The notes beneath the pieces are model-generated. The model was not told the origin of the DNA, did no database searches, and was given only the letters and a program-made list of their open reading frames with translations. Made by a program: the position numbers and the translations under genes. This document shows positions 10,600 through 19,959 of a stretch of DNA of 64,000 nt, piece after piece. This stretch comes from Magnolia sinica (taxonomy: Eukaryota; Streptophyta; Magnoliopsida; Magnoliales; Magnoliaceae). The stretch is from NCBI RefSeq assembly GCF_029962835.1, contig NC_080575.1, positions 62,971,493 to 63,035,492 of the forward strand, written 5' to 3'. Each line of letters begins with the position of its first letter. Within the stretch, counting starts at the first letter, position 1.

Positions 10600-11280
10600 A
10601 CAGGTGAAATCTTCTCCACCGATCAATGAATTTTTGTGCCAACTTGTTGTTCCATTGTCTAGTGGTGGCCATATTGGCAATGATGATCTTCTGTTATAAG
10701 GCAAAGAAGTTAGCCAAGAAGAGCTCTTGCATCTGGTTCAATGTATGTATGGATCTCGGGGCAGGCTAACCTACCACTTAAACACCTCTCTCTTAAGAGA
10801 TGTACTAAAGAGTTACAAACATTAGTACTGCAGTACATTAGACTAGTTGTCCATTGATGTCAAGAAGTGCACTAAGTGTTCCTGTGATGACTCGGTACCA
10901 TCAAACTTCTGAAAGTCCGAGCACTTAAAGCCAGCAAGGAAGATGAAACTATCTAGTTCTACCAAATACAATGTTTTGAAGATGAACTTTGCATGTGCTT
11001 CCCTTTTATGTTCTTGAAGAATTGTTTCCACCATTGTCTGCCAAAAGTTGGTTTGAGTTGCAATCAGTAATGGTGGCTAGGTAAAGACTTAGGCACCAGT
11101 GGTCGAAACCTGTTATTGAGACATGTAGGTTCTGTTGAGAGGAACTGGTGTTGTGATCGTGGGTTAACGAATGGAACTTGTTCATCGATAATTGTCACTT
11201 CCAATGGTGGTGGGGGTGCTTGAGTTGTTGATGAGGAGGCATTGAAGTCTAAATGGCCAGTTTTCAGAAGATTGGCAAGT
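10600..11280 (-). pseudogene. Tat-lineage gypsy gag relic
   Basis: Gag forms the retrotransposon capsid. The minus strand shows FKCSDFQKFDGTESSQEHLV (the gag N-lobe pattern GFKxPDFQKFDG...HL), then, after stops, SLPRDPYIH, MQELFLANFF and ATTRQWNNKLAQKFIDRWRR. Their order and spacing match the gag domain of Tat-type Ty3/gypsy elements. Several stops and frameshifts interrupt it. It is cut off at 10600 by an LTR-like end, so the capsid C-terminus and the rest of the polyprotein are absent. It is not on the same strand as the integrase at 2-565 and is a separate copy. Confidence 0.7.
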
Positions 11281-12140
11281 GTGCCTTATCAGGAAAGGTG
11301 TGGGCCAAACCCCTTGTAGGGCCCTAAGTGTGAAGAGCATATGGTTGAAGATGCATCAATTGGTGAGTAGGGCCAAAAGTGGTTCCACTCGATGCACTAT
11401 TGGATGCAACAAGAGTATGCCTCCTAGGATAACATATTACAATACAAAAGACGTTGACACATGTCTAGTGAAAGCAATGGGAGCTATGGTCATTGAAGCG
11501 ATCGATGCTCGAAGGGGAGCCTTTCTAGGTTCAACAACGAGGGTTGAAGCTCTAACCGTTGCGTGGGTCTTTACCCGAGTTGTCGACTCATAAAAAGAGG
11601 TGGGTGTGGTCATTGATGCAATGCTAGCCTAAACAGGAGCTTTGACCATTAAGGTAGTCTTAACTAGGGATGCTACCTTAACAATGGGTCGTGCATCTGT
11701 GGCGGCAATAACCCTAAGAACAACCTTGGCTAGAAGAAGGCCTTAACAGATGTGGCAACCTTAGCCTAAGCAGGAGCGGTAACAAATGGTGTGGGCTACC
11801 CACATAGTATTACAAGTGTGAATCCTCCAGTGGGGAGGAAGAACGCGAAAGCCTCTTGAGAAGCGAATGCCACTGTTGTAGCGAGATTCAATATTGTTGC
11901 CTACAAATTCAACAATAACAACAAGGTATTCTTGGAAGTGTAAAGGGTGAGTTGGTAATGTGATGAATGTTCTCGTTAGAAGTTGCTAATTTTTGCACCA
12001 GAGATGTGTAAAATATGCCACATAACTATTATACTCTAAGTATATGAGGTGTATCAATGCACCATTCATGGATAGAGGGAAAATACTTGCAATTCTCTTA
12101 ATATAACAATGTTCCTTTTTCATCATAAAACTCAATCATA
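11281..12140. other. no recognised gene
   Basis: A 104-codon plus-strand frame (11279-11593) overlaps the likely gag leader of the minus-strand relic and resembles no family I know. Ala/Val-type low-complexity coding may remain on the minus strand. Nothing firm can be assigned. Confidence 0.3.
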
Positions 12141-12142
12141 CA

Positions 12143-12890
12143 AGTACGGTATTCATACATTTATACATTCATGATTATAGATGCGTAAATATAATCTAAG
12201 TGCCACTTATTCATATGCCACGGTCCCTAATAAGTATGGGATTATTTGGGATCATGAGTCTATCATCCTGAAATCACTTCGCACGTTAGGTATAAGATTA
12301 ACATGGGTTGTGGCTCTCAGTGCGAGACTCCTACCGGCTCATGATACCATACATAGTGACTCGACCATTCATTGTGTTCTAAAATTTTATATGCATACGT
12401 ATGATATTATGCCTGTGATAACATGCTTAGAGGTAGTTTATTATACCTATGTCTATGATACCTTTCTTAATTGAGGAATGTCCATGATAAGTCGTGCTCA
12501 CCTTTCGGCATGCGGTATGATCCATGAGCTTGTTGCTCACACCCACATTTCTTAAGTGTTTTAAGGATATTACCAAGCTCGAGGTGCCTACAGACATTGA
12601 TGGATGTCCTTATCATTCTTTTCCTTCTATTTTAGAATTTTGGACTTAGAAACATGTTGTATTCTGGACTTCTTTGACAATGTGATCGTTATGAGATGTT
12701 GACATTTTGCATTTCCTTATAGACTTAACTCACTTAATATAAAATAAAATAAAAAATGCATCGGCCATAAGTCAGATTTAGAGTTCAGAAATTTGGTGAG
12801 CCCGTTCGCCAAGTCTAGTACGTGGCTAGGTAGTTGGAGCAACCTAGGACTCGGGAAGTTAGAGAGCTTAACTGTCGATTTCGGTGCATG
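12143..12890 (+). repeat. first copy of a tandem duplication (offset 914 bp)
   Basis: The segment recurs at 13057-13803 with clear but diverged identity; for example ttatagatgcgtaaatata at 12176 and 13090, and the TAYGATCCAYGAGCTTGTTGCTCACACC block at 12509 and 13423. The word content (gttgctcacacc, cattaccgggctcgag) resembles the 3' part of gypsy LTRs, but no ends are visible. Confidence 0.75.
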
Positions 12891-12900
12891 ACAAAACAAA

Positions 12901-12902
<2 letters not shown>

Positions 12903-12973
<71 letters not shown>
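12903..12973. repeat. (TA)n microsatellite
   Basis: About 35 TA units lie exactly between the two copies of the tandem duplication. Confidence 0.97.
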
Positions 12974-12976
<3 letters not shown>

Positions 12977-13056
12977 ATTGTGAGGGAATGGCATCGAAGT
13001 TATTATGATTACGAATATGGTTTTGGCTATGATGGTACAAATGCGACAAGCAGACA

Positions 13057-13803
13057 ACTGCAGTATTTATGCATTCATGCATTCAAGATTATAGATGCGT
13101 AAATATAATATAAGTATCACTTATTCGTGGGTCACGGTCCCCAATAGATATGGGACTATTCGGGATCAAAAGTCTATCATCCTAGAATCACTTTGTGCGA
13201 TGTGTATGAGATTAACGTGTGTTGTGGCTCTTGGTACGAGGCTCCTACTGACCTATGATAGTACGCACTGCGACACGACCATTCATTATGCATTCTCTTA
13301 TAATATGCCTACTTATGATATCATGCATGTGATAACATGCTTAACATTAGTTTATTATGCCTATGTCTATGATACCTTTCTTGATTAAGGAAGGTCCATG
13401 ATAAGTGGTGCTCACCTTCCGGCACGTGGTATGATCCACGAGCTTGTTGCTCACACCTGCATTTCTTTCATGTTTTCAGGACATTACCGGGCTCGAGGTA
13501 TCTACAGACGTTGATAGATATCCTTATCATTACTTTCCTTCTATTTTAGAGTTTTGGACATCTAAACATGTTGTATTTTGGACTTCTTTGACGATGTTAT
13601 CATTACGTGATATTGATATTTTTCATTTTCTTGTAGACTTAACTCGCTTAACCAAAAAACAAACCTTCATTATAAGCCGAATTTGGAGTTCGGGAATTTA
13701 TTAAGCCCGTTTACCTAGTATGGTATGTGGTGAGGTAGTTTGAGCAACCTGGGATTGGCGCTCCAAAAGTTGGAGAGTCCGACTGCCGGTTTTAGGGCAT
13801 AAT
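13057..13803 (+). repeat. second copy of the tandem duplication
   Basis: This copy parallels 12143-12890 throughout, with the homologous frame at 13095-13388 matching 12181-12474. Both are non-coding in my reading. Confidence 0.75.
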
Positions 13804-13809
13804 ATCCGA

Positions 13810-15510
13810 GATCAAGACTGAGTACCTAAGCGATGGTGTGGGTGATGTTATTTTTCCAACGAGGCAAATGTTGGGCTCGTCACATCCCTTCTCATCCAAC
13901 ACACGACAGTGAACTCAGCCACCTGGCCTGTTAATGAGGATCATATTTGTTTTCCCTACTTGACCATTGGCAGTGGGGCCACCATCTCCAATTAGTACCA
14001 TCACCCGGTCCAAGCATTAAGTAGGATCGTTACACATCTGTCTTCCCAATCTCAGCAGTAGAGAGTCTTGGCGCCCCATAACTGCACTACTACTACTCGA
14101 CCTATCAGAAGGGACCCATCGGTACCATTAACGGGCAAAATCCATAATAGAATCTCTTGGATTTAGGGCATGCCTCTCACGGTCTCACATCCAGTCATAA
14201 TACCCATAACAGATACCCCGACTCCTCTGGATCTCGTCCAAGCATACGAACCAATAAGATTGCCCAAACATCATGACATGCTCATGCGTATGTGCCATGG
14301 ATGCTCATGTAATCAACTATTATGTAGTCGTCATATAAACCATGTCATGTACTGATGGCAGGTTAAAATGTTATGCCACTTATGCAATTTATACCAAGTG
14401 TACCATGGGTCCTTAGACCCTGATCTCATAACCCATTGTTCATGTGAAGTTCATCTAGGCCTTTTAACTTATTCATACATGGGCGAATCATAGCCGAAAT
14501 ATCCATAAGAAATGGGCCTCATCATAGGCTTAACGAAGGTCCAATAATCCTTAGTCCCTACATCATGGATACATCACATGCCATCCATATAATGCATATA
14601 TCTCATGCCATCTATACCATGCATACACTATATGCCATCTACACCATGCATACCTCACATACCATCTACATTATGCATACATCGAATGCCCTTATGGACT
14701 TATTACATTACTGCCAATTGTCCGAATCAAACATGAAGACTAGCCATATATAAAATCCACATTCACATCAATCAAACCATACATTATGCACATGAGAGAT
14801 GGGCCTACCCATTTAGAGTTGTTGGGCCTCAAAATACTTGAAAATCTTCTCAATTTGGGTTCCACATGAGGCTCACACTCTAGCCCACAAATCTAGCATG
14901 TTTGGGCCTTGAAATGGCTCTACTTTGAGCCCAAGTATAGGCCTCATCATGCTACTCAAGTAATCTGTACCGTGGGCCTCGAATGCATACATCAAAGTGG
15001 GCCACATGGGCTGCCAAAATAGAGGGACAACGGATATACAGCACATATAGTGGGCCTGAAAAGTTTCAACCGTGTGTATGCGCACCACATGTAACAAAGC
15101 GGCCTATTTGGGCTGCCAAAACGGATGGACAACGAGTACAGATGAACACGTTCATCATAGCCGGTCCAATGGCGAGTGGCCCACACTCTAGAAACAACGT
15201 GGATAGGACACGTACATCATGTTGGGTCCTATAGTGCGGTCCACTAAGTTTTGGATCAAACTGGTATTAGTGTATTCCCTTCATCCAGGTCTGACGTGAC
15301 CTTATAAACATGTGGAATGGTAGATAAACAACACTGTGGGTCCCATGGAATAGCAGATAAACAACACTGTGGGTCCCATGGAGTTTTCAACGCCGTTTCT
15401 AGTGGTGCAGCCCACATAAGACACCCTCATCCCCAAATCATCATAACAAATTTGGGCGATATCATAGGGGAAGGTCATCATTCCCCATTGGAGTCCCCAT
15501 TTTTTTGTTT
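13810..15510. other. unassigned repeat DNA
   Basis: No gene is seen. Part of it (about 15245-15370) matches the family B LTR around 36733-36830 in word order (ttttggatca, cttcatc.aggtctac/gac, gtgaccttat.aac). It also holds a 34-bp unit repeated twice (tagataaacaacactgtggg, near 15320 and 15354). Confidence 0.4.
14564..14690 (+). repeat. short tandem repeat, about 30-bp units
   Basis: Four to five diverged units of the form atgcatacatcacatgccatctatacc follow one another. They account for a His/Met/Thr-rich reading frame in this area, which is not a gene. Confidence 0.8.
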
Positions 15511-15517
15511 AAGATTA

Positions 15518-15560
15518 AAAAAAATAATAATAAAATAAATAAATAAATAAATAAATAAAA
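15518..15560. repeat. (AAAT)n microsatellite
   Basis: AAATAATAATAAA passes into seven or more AAAT units. Confidence 0.9.
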
Positions 15561-17010
15561 TGTGTTATTGTAATTGGGGGTATAAGGAGAATGTTTTAAC
15601 CTTTTGCATTAGACGTGGAGGGTGTTAGGCGCCTTGTATATTTGTAGTAGGCGCCATGAGTTTGACCATAAGAGGCAGTGGCATCAGATAGCCCATTAAT
15701 CCGCAAGGCATGAGAAATGGATGATTTGTAGTGACAGAGTTCATGATTCTCTAGTTACATTAAAGAATTGTTGCGTCCATTGGAGAGTTACTGAATATTT
15801 TGGGCTTTATCTGTGAGTAGATGTGAATACTTGCACACCGTGCACCAAAAGAAAGTCAGGCCAAGTGGCTTTCATCAATGTCTAAGGGTCATTAGATTTC
15901 AAACTATAGTTTAGCACAGGCCCGCCCTTCATGGCATCCCTCGGAAAAACCCCTGATTGAAAGGTAAAACCTGGTGTTCTGTTGCGTAGCACGTAACATA
16001 TTTTGGTCCTTGGTTCTCTGTCTTTAAAGTATTTAGAATGAAGAGGCTCGTGATGGTTGTAGCGTACATGGAACAATCGTTCTGACAATGCTTTGGGGTC
16101 TTACATGCCAGAAACGGGTGGAAGACGATCCTCTAGCTCCCATCATCTGGTGTCGGGTACCAACCATAGAGGAGTACGTGTACAATCTGTGGCATAGTTG
16201 TGTGAGGGGTCCATGCGGGTATTACTAATGGCACTACACTTGGGCACAAAGCTCGATTCGTTAGCACTTGCCACATGGCATCGGAACTTCAATTCATGAG
16301 ACACCTAGTGGAGCAAGGCCTCTCCTTCACTAAGTTCCCTAGTGCATGGCACAGGGTTCTCCCAATGAAGGGGGCGGAAAATTCATGCAAGGTTAACCTT
16401 ATGAGCATTTGCTTCTAAAGTTCCAAAGTCCAATTCTCTCTTGCATTTGTTTTCCAATTCATTTTCACCATCTTGTCCTCTATGTTTCTGTCTCTCGCCT
16501 TTCTCTTTTCTTTTTTCTTTTTTTTTTTTTTTAGTGCCCAAAGGATATTTATAGGCATTACCAAGGGTCCAAGTGAACCTTTTCTTTCAATTAAAGGCCT
16601 GCAAAAAAACATTAAAAAACAGCCGGCCCTTAAAAACAACAGCAAATCATCATCCCTAGTGAAGTTAGCTCAAACAAAAATCCCAAGGATCAGGTTTCCA
16701 ATAAAGTAGTTTTCTGATATGCTCTTGTTGTCAATCAAATATTCCAAATAATAATAATAATAATAATAATTAAGGAGTGCTATTCCCAAGTATAGCCTCC
16801 TAGCAATTAAATTTCTTTTATGAAAATTTTTGAAAATTAATGCGCATGGCATCCTAGGCACTAAGAAGTCTTTTATACTGCTCGATGGGTACGGACACAA
16901 CAGCAAACTTGTATTTTGGTTCTTCTGATCTTTCGATTTTACAGAGTCATGTATAACATCAATAGAATTGGCTTGAACTTCTAGTGTTATCCCAACCACA
17001 CCATATTGGA
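15561..17010. other. no recognised gene; AT-rich repeats
   Basis: No domain is recognisable on either strand. A minus-strand TATA-like word (CCTATAAATATCC, near 16545) and an (AAT)n run at 16747-16770 are present. Confidence 0.35.
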
Positions 17011-17016
17011 ATAAAG

Positions 17017-17290
17017 TGGATGGTAGACCAAAATCGTCATTTAGGAACGGTTTTAAACCGTTCCTAAATGCTTCAGGAATGGCTTTTCACCATTCTTAAT
17101 TGAGGCGTCGCAGAGAATCAAGAACGGTTTAGAACCGTTTTGGGTACCATTTCAATTTTTTAAAACAGAATTTCAGGAATGGTTTAAAACCATTCTAGGG
17201 CCAACGGTCACATTTTGGGCATAAAATTTTAGAAACGGTTTTGAATGCTTATTAATGTTGCCAACGGTCAGATTTTAGGATAGAATTTTA
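17017..17290. repeat. CACTA-like subterminal palindrome cluster
   Basis: Four inverted repeats of one theme occur in about 170 bases: aggaacggttt-t-aaaccgttcct (perfect 11-bp arms), a diverged aggaatggc...ccattctt, aagaacggtttagaaccgtttt, and aggaatggtttaaaaccattcta. Single copies of gaaacggtttt and ccaacggtca follow. Short direct and inverted GGAACGGTTT-type repeats are characteristic of the subterminal regions of plant CACTA (En/Spm) transposons. No CACTA terminus or 3-bp target duplication was found nearby, so this may be a decayed or internal edge. Confidence 0.5.
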
Positions 17291-17334
17291 AGAACAACTT
17301 AAAACCCCTTTGTTCATTGTATGAGAGAGAGTGG

Positions 17335-17365
17335 GGCATGTAATTTACTTGTATTATTACATGCC
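17335..17365. other. hairpin with perfect 10-bp stem
   Basis: ggcatgtaat and attacatgcc are exact inverted copies separated by an 11-base loop. I checked it as a possible Helitron 3' hairpin, but no CTRR end follows on either strand. Confidence 0.6.
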
Positions 17366-17521
17366 AGATAATTACACAATAGAAGAAAAAGACGATAGAA
17401 TGATTCACACAATCTTTTCCTTCTTTTCTAGTACACATTTCAATTTCAATTCCAATTTCTAATTTCAATACAACATTTCATTTTCAGGCTTCTATAATCC
17501 AACAATTTCTTGCTCTTTTCT

Positions 17522-17745
17522 AGAATGATCATTGCCTTCAGACATGACATCCGTTGTAAATCCTCCTCTTCAATGTCTTCTCGTCCATCCCCCATAACCC
17601 GATCGATCTCTTCCACCAGCTTGGCCTGCACATCCTGATGCTTCACCAGGTTCACCATGATCTACTGCAGTGATGTGGACGTTGTGTCCATATGAGAGAG
17701 ACGAAAATCTGTTCCTTCGGCGCCACTTCCAAGGCAGTCTGGTAC
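17522..17745 (-). pseudogene. cytochrome P450 fragment, CYP89-like
   Basis: P450s are haem monooxygenases anchored in the endoplasmic reticulum. This minus-strand piece covers only the I-helix to K-helix approach: DTTSTSLQ (the oxygen-activating TDTTST motif, with its preceding glycine region lost), IMVNLVKHQDVQAKLVEEID, then EEEDLQRMSCLKA. An in-frame TAG after SLQ replaces the Trp usually present there. The ExxR motif and the haem-binding Cys loop are missing because the similarity stops at about 17522. Upstream residues LPWKWRRRNRFSS may be a frameshifted remnant of the same gene. The order of motifs best fits the CYP89A family. It directly follows the AIL fragment on the same strand. Confidence 0.75.
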
Positions 17746-17769
17746 ATGTCATGAGCTGTTAATCCTGTG

Positions 17770-18220
17770 CTGGAAGTATTGGTCGTGGTGCTGCTGCTGC
17801 TGTTGGGCTTGAATCAGCTGCCTGAAAGGCTGGATAAGGCCTAGGGAATATTGTTGCCTGCTGTTTTCAGCTTGTAGGTTATGCTGGTAATACATGCTGT
17901 CCAAGCTTAGAGACAGCTTCCCTGTCAATGGATCCGAACTGGTGGGCTCCCAGGGTTGCACCACCCAGGAAATCTTCAAGCTTGGGAGAGGAAGCTGGCA
18001 TCACTCCCATCAACAAAGAGATAGACATGACTTTATTTTTAGAAGCTATTTAAAAGAATTTGAAAGGAAGAGATGGAAGAAGAGAAGCATACCTTCATCT
18101 TGCTGTGACCTTGTAAGAGCTTCCATGATACAAAGGGAGCGATCAGATTTCAGTGGCATTACAGACAACTGGGAGTAAAGGGCCCCACCTTGTGTTTCCA
18201 TCTGAGGAGGAACTAGAAAG
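17770..18220 (-). pseudogene. AINTEGUMENTA-like/PLETHORA transcription factor fragment
   Basis: AIL/PLT proteins are double-AP2 transcription factors of meristem and organ growth. Only the N-terminal region before the AP2 domains is present. Exon piece 18220-18093 encodes YSQLSVMPLKSD and CIMEALTRSQ. It ends at a GT (GAAG/GTATGC), and an 89-base intron ends in AG at 18004. The next piece encodes PKLEDFLGGATLGAHQF and IDREA, then, after a frameshift near 17920, LSLDSMYYQHNLQAEN and a Gln-rich run. PKLEDFLGG and ALSLDSMYY are diagnostic of the AIL5/PLT-type subfamily. The retained intron shows DNA-level duplication rather than retroposition. It is truncated at both ends, abutting a UBP fragment upstream and a P450 fragment downstream. 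Confidence 0.85.
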
Positions 18221-18243
18221 AAACTGGTTGGAACTGCACTTAT

Positions 18244-18475
18244 ATAAGAGTAGTTTCCCTTGCTAAAGGGTCCGTTGCATTTGCACCAGCTTCCTTAAGG
18301 CATACAGATTGCATTGTATCAATAGCATACCTGCCAAAATCACCCATTAACAGGATATCATTACATGCATTTAAAATGATAAAATATATGTCTAGATGGA
18401 TGCAGCATAACCTCCAGAAATAGTTTAAACAGCTGGCCTCAAAAATTCATGGGCATCTTCCTCTCCCATGACCAA
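18244..18475 (-). pseudogene. ubiquitin-specific protease (UBP16-like) fragment
   Basis: UBPs remove ubiquitin from proteins. Two minus-strand pieces carry the region around the UCH/USP box after the catalytic Cys: GEEDAHEFLR (18475-18439) and RYAIDTMQSVCLKEAGANAT followed by DPLARETTLI (18330-18244). The second piece begins right after TTTGGCAG, a proper 3' splice site. The first ends with GAG/GCCAGC, where a GT donor would be expected, so the donor may have decayed to GC. Catalytic Cys and His boxes are not present. The fragment breaks off at ETTLI and runs straight into the AIL fragment. Confidence 0.75.
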
Positions 18476-18498
18476 GAAAACATACAACCTAATAAGTG

Positions 18499-18552
18499 AA
18501 TACTAAGTGAACTTGAAATAACTTGCAATGCTCTCCATTTAACACTATCATC
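18499..18552 (-). pseudogene. exon-like fragment of unknown origin
   Basis: After CTTTTGTGCAG (3' splice site form) the minus strand reads DDSVKWRALQVISSSLS with no stop. It lies between the MSH4 and UBP fragments and matches neither in my recollection. It could be a further captured exon or chance. Confidence 0.25.
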
Positions 18553-18719
18553 CTGCACAAAAGATTTCATTTAAGCTTGACGTAATGTGATTCATACAAG
18601 TATCAAGCTATCGAGTTTACAGTAAAGTTTCAAGCAGCACTGTAGCTCTCTGAGGAATTTCTCATTCAAAATACCAGTTCAAAATAGGTAGAACTCAAAT
18701 GCATGCAGAATTGGATTAC

Positions 18720-18832
18720 CATTTGATAGTAGCAGCAGCAGCAGCCAAACAGAGATAATACTGCTTGTAATAAGTATCCAAGGTAAGAGCAAATGGTTCC
18801 TTGGCAGCCAAACTTTTAACCAGCACAGCTCC
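18720..18832 (-). pseudogene. MSH4 exon fragment
   Basis: MSH4 is a meiosis-specific MutS homologue that stabilises crossover intermediates. The 113-base minus-strand segment is bounded by TTCATAG (acceptor) and G/GTAATC (donor) and reads GAVLVKSLAAKEPFAL then DTYYKQYYLCLAAAAATIKW. This matches, as I remember it, an internal exon of plant MSH4 in the lever region. No neighbouring MSH4 exon was recognised on either side, so it is a single isolated exon with short intron flanks. Confidence 0.6.
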
Positions 18833-19309
18833 CTATGAAACATTGATGAAAAGCTACTTATAAACATAATTATGACATCCAAAATCGTTTAAAAAAAATC
18901 AAAAGATAATTACTTTTCATAGTTTTTCTTTTTCTATTAGATCCCAGCAATAGTGACTTAATTTTACTCTATTTAAACGAAAAATCTTAAAGTCAATTAC
19001 CTTGGATTTAAACTGATTATCCACGAAATAACCTCAACCATGAAAGCAATCGGAGTAACGTTAGCCTTAGATAATTATGAGCTCTTGAATTGTCGGTGCT
19101 TGATGCCCTGTGTATCTCCATCGCACTCCTGAATTACAATTAATTAAAATGATAATGAGTCTCAGAATAATAACTTTGGCATTTTTATTACAAAGTCCCT
19201 AAAAAGCTTTGATTTTGCATTTTTAGTGAAGAGTTACACCACCCAAGGTCATTTGGATTTTATGGAACGATGTGTAGTTCATACATGAATACGTCACTTC
19301 ACCACCCTT

Positions 19310-19729
19310 CATGTTAATCGTGTTTGTCCCATCACCTCCCGTTCCAACAATATCAACCACATCAGTCATTCCTTCAACCTTCTTATAGCATTTGAACATT
19401 GCCCTCGCCAATCCCACAACCTGCAAATGCAGAGAACTATAAATCTATAAAGGAGTAATATGCTTATCAATTTCAGTCTATGAATCAAGCTTATGGAGCT
19501 TCACTCCCAATCATGCTTGTGTTCTAATATTCAGAAACATCACATATTTTACTTTGTTATATAAAATGTTACATATGACAACTCACTTCTTTGAATGACT
19601 CTCCTTTGGCTCTTAAAAGAACAAGAAAGCACTGATCAAAACTTCATTAGCTTCACTCAGTAAAAAATCAAGAGAAGCTTCTGCCTCCTCTTCAGATAAA
19701 TCCACCCCATTTATCAGAGATTCAATAAT
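19310..19729 (-). pseudogene. anthranilate phosphoribosyltransferase fragment (two exons)
   Basis: This enzyme (TrpD; plant PAT1) transfers phosphoribose to anthranilate in plastid tryptophan synthesis. Exon 19729-19587 follows TTTGCAG and encodes LINGVDLSEEEAEASLDFLL and NEVLISAFL; a small frameshift then leads to RAKGESFKE, and the exon ends with AAAGAA/GTGAGT. Exon 19420-19310 follows TTTGCAG and encodes VVGLARAMFK, VEGMTDVVDIVGTGGDGTNT and INM. GTGGDG is the phosphoribosyl-binding loop. The expected STGAS continuation and all later exons are missing. It is the most upstream recognised member of a row of unrelated gene fragments on the minus strand. Confidence 0.85.
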
Positions 19730-19889
19730 CTGCAAATTTATTAAAGATCATAGAAACAAAAGCTATTAATAAAGACAGAAAAACCATAATAACAGCACAC
19801 CAAAATCAAAACCCATCAAGCAATCTGATGTTTCAGGCCAAACGATCAATAGATAAACAACATGATATTGAACTCTTGAATTGACAAAC

Positions 19890-19957
19890 CTGACAGCATA
19901 TAATCATTCATGATATTGAACTCTGATGCAAGAAGCAAATCTCTGCTATACAGATAC
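19890..19957 (-). pseudogene. exon-like fragment, unidentified
   Basis: Bounded by CTATTTTCAG and CAG/GTTTGT on the minus strand, this 68-base piece reads YLYSRDLLLASEFNIMNDYM without a stop. The splice-site context is good, but I do not recognise the protein. It may be a further captured exon upstream of the PAT1 fragment. Confidence 0.35.
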
Positions 19958-19959
19958 CT

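Noticed and set aside
12717-13102. 121- and 72-codon Ile/Tyr-rich reading frames
   Set aside because: They are translations of the (TA)n microsatellite on the two strands.
17335-17365. Hairpin as a Helitron 3' terminator near the gene-fragment row
   Set aside because: The stem is AT-rich and no CTRR terminus follows at 8-14 bases on either strand.
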